Assembly: GCF_025527015.1 (NCBI RefSeq)
Contig: NZ_JAODIM010000037.1
Location: forward strand, 124,001 to 188,000
Source of the DNA: Winslowiella arboricola
GTDB lineage: Bacteria > Pseudomonadota > Gammaproteobacteria > Enterobacterales > Enterobacteriaceae
DNA length: 64,000 nucleotides
Reading direction: 5' to 3'
Position 1 is the stretch's first letter. Each line of letters opens with the position of its first letter. The notes under the pieces are model-generated. The model was not told where the DNA came from. It made no database searches and was given only the letters and a program-made list of their open reading frames with translations. Below are positions 47,319 to 58,057 of this stretch, piece after piece. Both the position numbers and the translations under genes were made by a program.

Positions 47319-47472
47319 TTGCGCTGTGATATCCCCTGGACCGGCAGAATTTACATTTTGCGAGGGCGATCAAAGTTTTGTACTGAGGGTCGCTGCTGAT
47401 TTTTTACCCCGGAATGCGTCACAGGCTGTAAACTGTCGGCCTGGTGGTAAGCAGAAAAAGAGGGAATACCCA

Positions 47473-48612
47473 ATGAATTTCAGTCAGATGCTGGCTAACA
47501 GGCAGACCATCTTCGGCAATGGCAGCCTCAGTGAACTTATACCACTGCTCAGCGCCACTCCCGTTCCTACCCTGCTGTTCTGTGGTCGTTCATTTTTAAA
47601 CAGTGAAGGTTACGCCACGATTAAAGCGCAACTGGACAGCCAGATTATCGCCTGTGAAATCGTCAGCCATGAGGCATCACCGGACGAGATCGACCGCTGG
47701 GTAACGCGCTGGCGCGGTAAGGTCGCCCGCGTGGTCGCCATCGGTGGTGGTAGCGTGCTGGATGCGGCGAAAGCCTTTGCGGCCCTGCATGAACATCCGC
47801 TTAATACCCTGCGTTATCTGGAGAAAGTCGGTGACAGTAAACTCAGCGGTGACACTCTACCGCTGATCGCCATCCCGACCACCGCCGGCACCGGCAGCGA
47901 AGTGACACAAAATGCAGTGGTGACTGAGAAAACCCATATCCGGGTCAAAGCCTCACTGCGCCATGCCAACTTTGTGCCACAAATCGCTATCCTCGATCCA
48001 CAGCTGTTAAAAGGCACGCCGGACGCCGTTCTCGCCAGTTGCGCCATTGATGCGTTTACCCATCTGTTTGAAGCTTACCTCTCCGCCAAAGGTAATGCTT
48101 TTACCCGCCATACCGCCATCAGTGGCATGCAGGCGTTTATCGCCGGCTGGCCGGCACTGAATGACCCCGGGGAGCGTGGCGATGCGGCGCGTGAGCAGAT
48201 GATGATGGCTTCCTGGCTGGGAGGTGTGAGCCTGAGCATGGCCGGTCTTGGGGTGATTCACGGTATCGCCGGTGAACTGGGGGCGATTAAAGATTATCAT
48301 CATGGTGAAGTCTGTGGCCGTCTGCTGCTGCCGTTTTTAACCCTGCTGAATCAGAGTGAACACCCGCAGCAACGCCAGTTAATGGCTGAACTGGCGGAAA
48401 GGTTGTTTGCTGAAACCAGCAGTACGCCAGCATTGCAGTTAGCTGAATGGCTGAAAAGTCATGCCATCAGCCCCTTCTGGCGACAGCCACCGCCGCTAAG
48501 TGAAGCCGACAGACAGTGGATTCTGGCGCGCTCCAACAGCAAAAATTCACTGATCACTTACAGTGAACAACAGCAGCGTCAACTGCTGGATGCTGCCTGG
48601 CCGACAGAATAA
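47473..48612 (+). CDS. Iron-containing alcohol dehydrogenase
   Basis: Group III alcohol dehydrogenase, 379 residues from ATG 47473; the open frame extends 49 residues upstream into the GntR operators, which rules that start out. The NAD motif is GGGSVLDAAK; metal ligands are in IDAFTHLFEAYLS and in HGIAGELGAIKDYHHGEVCG. Substrate unknown. Because the GntR sites lie between it and gntT, a part in gluconate or aldonate-derived aldehyde metabolism is possible but unproven. Confidence 0.87.
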   Translation: MNFSQMLANRQTIFGNGSLSELIPLLSATPVPTLLFCGRSFLNSEGYATIKAQLDSQIIACEIVSHEASPDEIDRWVTRWRGKVARVVAIGGGSVLDAAKAFAALHEHPLNTLRYLEKVGDSKLSGDTLPLIAIPTTAGTGSEVTQNAVVTEKTHIRVKASLRHANFVPQIAILDPQLLKGTPDAVLASCAIDAFTHLFEAYLSAKGNAFTRHTAISGMQAFIAGWPALNDPGERGDAAREQMMMASWLGGVSLSMAGLGVIHGIAGELGAIKDYHHGEVCGRLLLPFLTLLNQSEHPQQRQLMAELAERLFAETSSTPALQLAEWLKSHAISPFWRQPPPLSEADRQWILARSNSKNSLITYSEQQQRQLLDAAWPTE

Positions 48613-48618
48613 TTCGTC

Positions 48619-48663
48619 TGAGCACTGAAAGAATGCCGATATCTGCCATAAATTCAGTGCTCA
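48619..48663 (+). other. Hairpin after the alcohol dehydrogenase gene
   Basis: TGAGCACTGAA (48619-48629) and TTCAGTGCTCA (48653-48663) form a perfect 11-bp stem around a 23-nt loop, 7 nt past the stop codon. No T-run follows. It may be a 3'-end stabiliser. Confidence 0.55.
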
Positions 48664-48736
48664 GGTTAACTATTTCAATACGAAATTAAATATGTAATTT
48701 GTGACATAAATAACACCACAAATCGAACCTGCGTTC

Positions 48737-48931
48737 TTATAACAAACAAAACGCACATTTCCTTGAATGTGGATAATAGATTCTGGCTGTCAGTAACGCA
48801 TTGTGTGAATTATAAAAACTACCCAGAAATACTCTTTTCTCCATCTCCGGTATCAATTTACAACCTTTAATATGCACTGCATGAAACCCGTTTCTTTGCG
48901 GCGTCCTGGTCACGTAATAATATGCGAACAC
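48737..48931 (-). CDS. Putative small Cys/His-containing protein
   Basis: About 64 residues from GTG 48931, seven bases after a GGGGGG run; a GTG at 48946 is the alternative. The pattern HAVHIKGCKLIP, RVFLGSF, ALLTARIYYPHS and CAFC resembles a recurring family of small bacterial proteins with HEVH-x3-C-x2-P ... LG ... A-x2-A ... GC-x2-C. The usual C-terminal CCxxCH part is lacking. Role unknown, moderate confidence that it is translated. Confidence 0.5.
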   Translation of the reverse strand: MFAYYYVTRTPQRNGFHAVHIKGCKLIPEMEKRVFLGSFYNSHNALLTARIYYPHSRKCAFCLL

Positions 48932-49217
48932 TGTTCTGCCCCCCACGGTTTGTTTAGTTTTATTAAAGCGATTGAATTATACGCTAGCTAACAGGCACAG
49001 CTGACCAGACTGTCGCATTTCTGTAACTTTAGGATTTTTTGCTGGCGCCAGGCGCGTAAAAAGTGAATTACATTTATCGCAAACGCAGCATGCCGGACGG
49101 GAACAGTAAGAAGTGCTGGCAGCATTTTTTGCAAAATGCTTTAGCGGCATCATAAAAACTGGCGAATTGGTGCTATAGGTAGCAACAGACAGGCGAGCTA
49201 ATTAACAGGTGAACCCC

Positions 49218-49412
49218 ATGAGCTACGAGGTGCAATACGGCGTTATCGAACAAGAGGTGGGTGAAGCAGTGCTGGCCTTGATAGCCACACGAGAACCCAT
49301 CAGCCGCTCAGGCATAATCAACTACTTGCATAAAAAGCGTGAAGAGACCGGTAATGCGGCCTATAAAGAGATGTTACGCCACGCCGCCGATCAGATGCGT
49401 CAGGCGCGATAG
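49218..49412 (+). CDS. AriR/YmgB-family small protein
   Basis: A 64-residue helical protein from ATG 49218, behind AGGTGA. The segments VGEAVLALIATREPISRSGIINYL and YKEMLRHAADQMRQ fit the YmgB/AriR family, whose E. coli members connect two-component signalling to biofilm and acid resistance. It is shorter at its N-terminus than AriR. The 49010-49217 stretch upstream shows no other gene. A tandem REP cluster starts 6 nt after its stop codon. Confidence 0.75.
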   Translation: MSYEVQYGVIEQEVGEAVLALIATREPISRSGIINYLHKKREETGNAAYKEMLRHAADQMRQAR

Positions 49413-49415
49413 CGC

Positions 49416-49561
49416 ACGGGCGGCGAAAACGCCGTCGTCACGATCTTACAAATTCGCGACACGGGCGGCGAAAACGCCGTCATCACGATCTTACAAATTC
49501 GCGACACGGGCGGCGAAAACGCCGCCCCTACATTGTTGTAGGGGAGCCGTTTTCGGCTCCC
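49416..49561. repeat. Tandem 45-bp REP repeat plus two further palindromes
   Basis: Units start at 49416, 49461 and 49506, each opening ACGGGCGGCGAAAACGCCG and separated by the same CACGATCTTACAAATTCGCG spacer. The third core is complete to CGCCGCCC and is followed by CCCCTACA-TTGT-TGTAGGGG (49524-49543) and GGGAGCCG-TTTT-CGGCTCCC (49542-49561), which overlap in two bases. The last hairpin ends 7 nt before the GH1 gene. Confidence 0.85.
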
Positions 49562-49567
49562 GCGGTG

Positions 49568-52466
<2,899 letters not shown>

Positions 52467-52481
52467 CCTCTTCTCCTGAAA

Positions 52482-52805
52482 TTAACGCTGTTTAAGTGCC
52501 GCAATCTCGCGATGTAAGCCAATGATCTCTTCCGCCAGTTCGCGGCACAGCATGGCATTCATCAAATGATCCTGTGCGTGCACCAGAATCAGATTGACCG
52601 GGATTTTGCCGCAACCTTCATCCGCGCCAATCAGCGCGGTTTGAATCTTATGAGCCTCTTTGGCCGCCGCCGTCGCACCGGCCAACAGCTCATCGGCTGC
52701 CGCCCACTCATATTTACGCGCGGCGCGCAGTGCTTCCATCGACAGCGATCGTGCTTCGCCCGCATGGATAATCAGCTCCATTACCGTTGTTTCATCAAGT
52801 TCCAT
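52482..52805 (-). CDS. PTS lactose/cellobiose-type EIIA
   Basis: A 107-residue cytosolic phosphocarrier of the Lac/Chb family. The phosphorylated His is in LVHAQDHLMNAM (His76/His80). It is a helical trimer in known members. Its ATG overlaps the IIC stop by one base (TAATG). It lies between the membrane subunit and the hydrolases, giving the order IIB-IIC-IIA-GH1-GH1. Confidence 0.93.
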   Translation of the reverse strand: MELDETTVMELIIHAGEARSLSMEALRAARKYEWAAADELLAGATAAAKEAHKIQTALIGADEGCGKIPVNLILVHAQDHLMNAMLCRELAEEIIGLHREIAALKQR

Positions 52806-54112
52806 TAGTGGCTCTCCGCAGGTTGCAAAGTCTCTTCCTCTTGCGCCAGCAGCTGACGCTCATACATTTTGAAGAACGGGTAGTAAATCAGGGTCGATAC
52901 GCCAATCAGCACCGCAACCAGGATAATCGCGCGGAAATCCCAGCCAGTGGACCAGGCGGCGCCAATCGGTCCCGGGGTGGTCCATGGCGCCAGCGAAACC
53001 ACATGGTTCACCAGGTCGGTGCGGGTGGCGATCCACGCAATAATGGCGTTGACCAGCGGCGCGGTAATAAATGGAATAAACAGCAGCGGATTCATCACCA
53101 CCGGCGAACCAAAGATAATCGGTTCGTTGATATTGAACATACTTGGCACCAGGCCCAGCTTGCCGATTGAACGCAGATGCGCCGCACTACTGCGCAGATA
53201 GAGGAACACCAGCCCCATGGTGGAACCGGACCCGCCGACGACGATAAAGAATTGCCAGAATGGCTCGATAAAGATCTGGGTAATCGGCGCGCCAGTATTC
53301 AGCGCCTGCTGGTTAATGCCCAGGTTGGTCAGCCAGAACGCCTGCAAAATGCCACCAACAATCACCGCGCCGTGAATCCCGGCAAACCACAACAGATGAC
53401 AGAGCAGCACGGCGATTAATACCGCAGGCAGTGAATCGGATGCGGAGATAATCGGCGCAAAAATCGCCATAATCGCCTGTGGCAGCAGCATGCCAAAATG
53501 GCTCTGCATAAACAGACTGAGCGGGAACAGCGTCAGGAAGATCGCCAGAATCGGGATCAGCAGATCAAACGACTGGCGGATCTTCGGCGGCACCTGCTCG
53601 GGTAATTTAATGCCGATATTGTGTTTTTGCAGGAAGTGCATCAGCTCGGTGGTATACAGCGCTACCAGAATGGCGGTAAATATCCCTTCGCCACCGAGTG
53701 AGCCTACCGGCAGGCTGCCATTGCTTTGCGGCGCGGCCACCAGCAAAAAAGACATCAGCGACAGACAGGCGGCCATAAAGCCGTTCATTTTGTAGCTCTG
53801 CGCCAGGTTATAGGAGATAGCACTGGCGATATACACCGCCATAATGCCCATCGTCATATTGTAGGGCATCATAATCTGGTCAGAATAACGCGCCACCATC
53901 CCCAGCCACCATTTGGCGATAACCCACTGGCTGTCAGCACTAAACGGCGGATGGGCAAACAGCAGCATAAATGAACCCACAATCAGGAATGGCATCGACG
54001 AGATAAAACCATCTTTAATCGCCACTACATGCCGCTGGTTAGAAAGTTTTGCTGCTACCGGGCTGATTTTATTTTCGATAATGCCAAATAATGACTCACT
54101 GATTGTGCTCAT
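52805..54112 (-). CDS. PTS cellobiose/beta-glucoside EIIC
   Basis: The inner-membrane channel of the system, 435 residues and about ten spans, with ChbC-type motifs NEPIIFGSPVVMNPLLFIPF and LAPWTTPGPIGAAWSTG. It starts MSTISESLFGIIENKISPVAAKLSNQRHV. It lies 2 nt after the IIB stop. The likely substrates are cellobiose or aryl-beta-glucosides, by family and by neighbouring hydrolases. Confidence 0.93.
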   Translation of the reverse strand: MSTISESLFGIIENKISPVAAKLSNQRHVVAIKDGFISSMPFLIVGSFMLLFAHPPFSADSQWVIAKWWLGMVARYSDQIMMPYNMTMGIMAVYIASAISYNLAQSYKMNGFMAACLSLMSFLLVAAPQSNGSLPVGSLGGEGIFTAILVALYTTELMHFLQKHNIGIKLPEQVPPKIRQSFDLLIPILAIFLTLFPLSLFMQSHFGMLLPQAIMAIFAPIISASDSLPAVLIAVLLCHLLWFAGIHGAVIVGGILQAFWLTNLGINQQALNTGAPITQIFIEPFWQFFIVVGGSGSTMGLVFLYLRSSAAHLRSIGKLGLVPSMFNINEPIIFGSPVVMNPLLFIPFITAPLVNAIIAWIATRTDLVNHVVSLAPWTTPGPIGAAWSTGWDFRAIILVAVLIGVSTLIYYPFFKMYERQLLAQEEETLQPAESH

Positions 54113-54114
54113 TA

Positions 54115-54432
54115 TTATTCTCCGCGAGTTTGGATCAATGCCAGCGCATCATGCAGCACTTTTTTGCCATTCATCATGCCGTAATCCATGGTATTAATTA
54201 CCGCAACCGGTTTCTGCTGTTCAGCGGCAATCGCCTGAAACTCCGCTAATTTGTACTTAATCTGTGGCCCCAACAGGCAGCAATCCCAGGCTGCAATCTG
54301 GTCAGCGAACTCGTCGAAACCCACCGCCTGCATCTCAACAGCAATCCCCTGTTCTTTCGCCTCTTTTTCCATTCTCTGCATCAGCATACTGGTAGACATC
54401 CCGCCGGCGCAGCACAATAATATTTTATTCAT
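54115..54432 (-). CDS. PTS cellobiose-type EIIB
   Basis: A 105-residue protein beginning MNKILLCCAGGMSTSML. The phosphorylated cysteine corresponds to Cys8 when aligned on GMSTS with ChbB. It is the first gene of the operon. AGGAGATCGGG lies upstream of ATG 54432. An AscG-type operator stands 54-67 bp upstream. Confidence 0.93.
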   Translation of the reverse strand: MNKILLCCAGGMSTSMLMQRMEKEAKEQGIAVEMQAVGFDEFADQIAAWDCCLLGPQIKYKLAEFQAIAAEQQKPVAVINTMDYGMMNGKKVLHDALALIQTRGE

Positions 54433-54485
54433 CCCGATCTCCTAGCCTGTTGTTTATCCAGATTTAGGCAAATTAAGATAAAATC

Positions 54486-54532
54486 TGCAACCGGTTTCAT
54501 ATTAGTTTTTATTTTTTGGGATTCGGATCACA
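54486..54532 (-). promoter_or_regulatory. AscG-type operator and CRP-like site of the PTS operon
   Basis: TGCAACCGGTTTCA (54486-54499) differs from the AscG/LacI-family consensus TGAAACCGGTTTCA in one base. TGGGATTCGGATCACA (54517-54532) fits the CRP pattern TGTGA-N6-TCACA with one mismatch. Centre distance is 32 bp, with CRP on the upstream side of the PTS promoter. Together they predict catabolite activation and AscG repression. Confidence 0.65.
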
Positions 54533-54555
54533 AACGACCAGAAGGAGATTAAATC

Positions 54556-54594
54556 ATGATTAAAAATGGGGTATTTGATCACAAAATAAAATAA
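54556..54594 (+). other. 12-codon mini-ORF with strong ribosome site
   Basis: GAAGGAG is followed 8 nt later by an ATG opening MIKNGVFDHKIK and a stop. It lies in the 418-nt gap (54433-54850) on the strand of the regulator gene, some 260 nt ahead of it. It could be a leader peptide or chance. Confidence 0.3.
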
Positions 54595-54709
54595 TAATAA
54601 CGACGGTATAGTTTATTTTTAACGGCAAAAAAGCAGCGCTACAGCGTATTTATTTCATCGCTTACGCTTACCCTTTGCTATAACAATACGGTAAACTCTC
54701 TGGCTAATC

Positions 54710-54823
54710 GGGCGACGAAAACGCCGCCCCTACAACCGGATTTCTGAAACATTGTAGGGGCGGCGTTCTCGCCGCCCGTGTCGATGATTTGCGACGATTT
54801 TAATGGCGGCGTTCTCGCCGCCC
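54710..54823. repeat. REP cluster upstream of the ascG-like gene
   Basis: Three copies: GGGCGACGAAAACGCCGCCC (54710-54729), GGGCGGCGTTCTCGCCGCCC (54758-54777) and a third at 54804-54823 with its first G's reduced to TG. The first two face each other through CCCCTAC and GTAGGGG, making a BIME-like inverted pair. The third ends 28 nt before the regulator start codon. Confidence 0.85.
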
Positions 54824-54850
54824 GTCCGGAATCTATTCAAGGAACTTCGT

Positions 54851-55861
54851 ATGACAACGATGCTTGACGTGGCCAACAAGGCCGGTGTTTCCAAGGCTAC
54901 GGTTTCACGCGTACTGGCCGGAAATAGCTATGTCAGCAAGACCACCAAAGATCGCGTGTTTAAAGCGATTGAAGAGACCGGTTATCGTCCTAATCTGCTG
55001 GCGCGCAACCTTGCGACGCGCAAGTCGCAAAGCATCGGTCTGGTGGTCACCAATACCCTTTACCATGGCCCCTACTTCAGCGAATTGCTGTTTCAGACGG
55101 CTACCCTGACGGAAAATCATGGCCGCCAGCTGATCCTTGCCGATGGTAAACACAGCGCAGAAGAGGAGCGCCAGGCGATTCAGTTCTTACTGGATCTGCG
55201 CTGCGACGCAATTATTATTTATCCGCGCTTTCTGACACCGGCGGAAATGGATGAGATCATTGAGCAGCATCAGCAGCCCATTATGGTGGTTAACCGTAAG
55301 CTGGAGCGCCATCCGGATAACTGTGTCTGGGCTGAACATCAACAGGATAGCGTCAGCGCGATCAATTATCTGATTGCGCAAGGGCATCGGGAGATTGCTT
55401 TTATCTGCGGTTCGCAGGGGTCGCCGACCAGTGAGAGCCGTTATGCCGGCTATCAGCAGGCGTTGCAGGAAAACCATATTGCCTGGGAAGCTGCGCGGGT
55501 AGTACAGGGCGACTGGACACCTGACAGCGGGCGCGTCGCTGCTGAAACCCTGCTGGCGCGTGGCGTCAGCTTTAGCGCGTTAGTCGCCAGTAATGATGAT
55601 ATGGCAACCGGCGCCGCGCGGGCGTTTTATCAGGCGGGTATTGCGGTGCCGCAGCAAATATCGCTGCTCAGTTTTGATGATATTCCGATGGCGTCCTTTT
55701 ATATCCCGACATTAACCACCGTCCATGTGCCGGTGGCGGAAATGATTAAAGATACGCTGGATCGGCTGGTTAATTTGCTGGAAGGTCAGCCAAACCCACC
55801 GCTTACCCCCCTTCGCGGCCAGCTGATTATTCGCGAATCGGTAATACCAGCGATTAATTAA
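54851..55861 (+). CDS. ascG: LacI-family repressor, AscG type
   Basis: From ATG 54851 the protein has 336 residues and begins MTTMLDVANKAGVSKATVSRVLAG, the same opening as E. coli AscG. The frame extends into the REP cluster, which is not coding. The ligand-binding core shows LVVTNTLYHGPYFSELLF, RCDAIIIYPRFL and ALVASNDDMATGAARA. It lies divergent to the PTS operon with a near-consensus operator between them. The gene ends overlapping the HAD phosphatase by 8 nt. Confidence 0.92.
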   Translation: MTTMLDVANKAGVSKATVSRVLAGNSYVSKTTKDRVFKAIEETGYRPNLLARNLATRKSQSIGLVVTNTLYHGPYFSELLFQTATLTENHGRQLILADGKHSAEEERQAIQFLLDLRCDAIIIYPRFLTPAEMDEIIEQHQQPIMVVNRKLERHPDNCVWAEHQQDSVSAINYLIAQGHREIAFICGSQGSPTSESRYAGYQQALQENHIAWEAARVVQGDWTPDSGRVAAETLLARGVSFSALVASNDDMATGAARAFYQAGIAVPQQISLLSFDDIPMASFYIPTLTTVHVPVAEMIKDTLDRLVNLLEGQPNPPLTPLRGQLIIRESVIPAIN

Positions 55862-56669
55862 ACGGCGGCTGGCGATCGATAATCTGCTGGATCACATCTG
55901 ATACGCCTTCGTCATTATTGGTGCCGGCTTGATACTTCGCCGCATCTTTAACTTTCTGCGGCGCATTGGCCATAGCAAAACCGTAACCCGCCTGCGTCAG
56001 CATTTCCAGATCGTTACCGCCGTCGCCGAATGCCACCACCTGATGATCTTCGATACCCCACTTTTTCTGTAACAGCGCCAGCCCGTGCGCTTTATGTAAA
56101 CCGGGGATAATCAGATCGACCGAACCGTGTCCGCTGGTGACCGGCGTGGTTACGCCATTATGGGCAATATCAATATTGCGCATAAAATCCACCACATAAT
56201 CGTCCGACAGGTTGAGGGCAAATTTGAAAATGGTATCGTCCACTTCGTCGATACTGTCGATCTTTTTCAGACGATGGCAGTAATGCGTCATTTTCTGATA
56301 ATAGTCAGGGCTTTGGCCGCGCGGAATATAAGCGCTTTTTTTGCCGCAAATCACATAGTTCAGGCCACTGATCTCCGCCAGCGTGGCGAGAATAGCGCGG
56401 ACATTTTGGTTACTGAACTCACCAACAAAAATATCTTCCTGCTGGTCGACAATATAAGCGCCATTTTCGGCGACAAATGCGATTTCACGTTCAATATCCG
56501 GAAAGAAGGATTTCAACTGAAAATACTGATTGCCACTGGCGACGACAAAGCGAATATCACGCGCTTTCAGTTGCTGATATTGCCGGGCGAAACGCGCCCT
56601 GTTGTACTGTTTTTGACTGTCAAGAAATGTACCATCCATATCCACTGCGATCAGCTTAACCTCAGACAT
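55854..56669 (-). CDS. Cof-type HAD sugar phosphatase (YbiV/SupH-like)
   Basis: A 271-residue HAD IIB phosphatase from ATG 56669, behind GGAGAGAGC. Motif I is DMDGTFLD, motif II is in FVVASGNQYFQL, and motif IV is GDGGNDLEML. It aligns best with E. coli YbiV (SupH), a sugar-phosphate phosphatase. An in-frame Met at 56705 is rejected. It is convergent with ascG; the stop codons overlap by 8 nt. Its proximity suggests relief of sugar-phosphate stress from the PTS, by inference. Confidence 0.88.
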   Translation of the reverse strand: MSEVKLIAVDMDGTFLDSQKQYNRARFARQYQQLKARDIRFVVASGNQYFQLKSFFPDIEREIAFVAENGAYIVDQQEDIFVGEFSNQNVRAILATLAEISGLNYVICGKKSAYIPRGQSPDYYQKMTHYCHRLKKIDSIDEVDDTIFKFALNLSDDYVVDFMRNIDIAHNGVTTPVTSGHGSVDLIIPGLHKAHGLALLQKKWGIEDHQVVAFGDGGNDLEMLTQAGYGFAMANAPQKVKDAAKYQAGTNNDEGVSDVIQQIIDRQPPFN

Positions 56670-56786
56670 GCTCTCTCCCGTTATTTTCCCGCTTAACATT
56701 ATCAATCAGGCTAAAGCTTAGGGTATTTTTAGCATACAGGGGCTGAAAATCAGCTACCCGCCGGACGGCGGGTAGCCTGGGGGCTA

Positions 56787-58052
56787 TCAGTGAGTCTTCA
56801 GTTTCTCACGTACATCTTTGACCTGATCGGCGGTTACTGCCGGGGCGTTGTTGCTCCATCCCTGACGGATAAAGGTCGCCAGCTGCGCCACTTCATCATC
56901 ATTCAGACGCCGGGCAAAACCAGGCATCACCAGCGTTGACGGCGCACGCGCGGTGGAGGGCTGCTGCGCGCCAGCCAGGATGGTATGAATTAACCCACCC
57001 GGATCCTGCGCATTGACAATCGTCGCCTGATCCAGTTCCGGGAAGATCCCCTTCGCGCCTTTGCCGCTAACAAAGTGACAGGCGCCGCAGTTATCCAGAT
57101 AGAGACGTTCACCCAGATTCAGATTTTTCGCCGCTGTCAGTTTCGCTTCCGTCGCCTGAGCTGCCTGCGCATCACCGGTGACCAGCGCCGGATTGCCGCC
57201 GAGGAACTTCAGATAAGAAGCGATAGCCTGCAGATCGGCATCGGTCATATACGAGCTGCTGTGCTCAACCACCGAGGTCATTTCTCCGCCCACTGCCGCT
57301 TTATCATTACGACCGGTAGCCAGATAATCGACGATCTCTTTTTCGCTCCAGCGCGGCAAACCACGCAGTGAAGGCACTTCCCAGCCGTTGAGATTGCCAC
57401 CGGCAAGGAACTGATCGTCGCTGCTGTCGAGCGCTTTCTCATTCATACCGAGGCCACGCGGCGTATGGCAGCTACCGCAGTGACCAAGGCTCTCAACCAG
57501 ATAGGCGCCGCGATTAATCTCGGCTGACGCGCCGCCAATCGGCTGGAAAGGCTTATCGCTGGTAAACGCCCAGTTCCAGAAACGCATGCCCCAGCGCTGG
57601 CTAAACGGGAAACTCAGATCGGTTTCCGCGGGCTGCTCAGCGCTCGGTTTCACACCCTGCATAAAGTATGTGTACAGCGCATGCATATCTTCATCGGTAA
57701 TTTTGGCGTAGTCCGGATAAGGCATCGCCGGATAGAGGCGGGTGCCATCCGGCAACACACCTTTACGTACCGCATCATTAAATTGCTGCTCGCTGTAATT
57801 ACCGATGCCGTGCTGTTTATCCGGGGTGATATTCGTCGAATAAATGGTGCCCAGATTCGACTCAATCGCCAGACCACCGGCAAACTCCGCTTTACCCGGA
57901 ATCGAGTGGCAGGCGCTACAGTCGCCAAGGCGGGAAACATATTCGCCCTGCTTGATTAACTGTGCATTATCCGCCTGCGCATTAGCAACAAAACCCAGTG
58001 CCGCCACCAGTGCATTTGCGATAAAAAAACGTTTAGCATTCATCATTTTCAT
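56787..58052 (-). CDS. Gluconate 2-dehydrogenase, cytochrome c subunit
   Basis: A 421-residue membrane-anchored tri-haem cytochrome c. The signal peptide is about 27 residues (ending NAQA-DNAQ). Haem motifs are CSACH (45-49), CGSCH (192-196) and CGACH (322-326), each followed by a methionine-bearing axial-ligand region. It passes electrons from the FAD subunit to ubiquinone. It is the third gene of the operon, 5 nt after the FAD subunit. Homologous trimers also oxidise sorbitol or other polyols, so gluconate is the likely, not certain, substrate. Confidence 0.9.
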   Translation of the reverse strand: MKMMNAKRFFIANALVAALGFVANAQADNAQLIKQGEYVSRLGDCSACHSIPGKAEFAGGLAIESNLGTIYSTNITPDKQHGIGNYSEQQFNDAVRKGVLPDGTRLYPAMPYPDYAKITDEDMHALYTYFMQGVKPSAEQPAETDLSFPFSQRWGMRFWNWAFTSDKPFQPIGGASAEINRGAYLVESLGHCGSCHTPRGLGMNEKALDSSDDQFLAGGNLNGWEVPSLRGLPRWSEKEIVDYLATGRNDKAAVGGEMTSVVEHSSSYMTDADLQAIASYLKFLGGNPALVTGDAQAAQATEAKLTAAKNLNLGERLYLDNCGACHFVSGKGAKGIFPELDQATIVNAQDPGGLIHTILAGAQQPSTARAPSTLVMPGFARRLNDDEVAQLATFIRQGWSNNAPAVTADQVKDVREKLKTH

Positions 58053-58057
58053 CTCAC

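Noticed and set aside
47326-47472. Longer start for the iron-type alcohol dehydrogenase
   Set aside because: The extension of 49 residues reaches back almost to the GntR operators and is not a family feature; ATG 47473 gives a normal length.
49416-49527. Possible small CRISPR array (regular repeats at 45-bp spacing)
   Set aside because: Only three units, and the intervening sequences are near-identical to one another instead of unique; the repeat is the dispersed REP palindrome. No cas genes are present.
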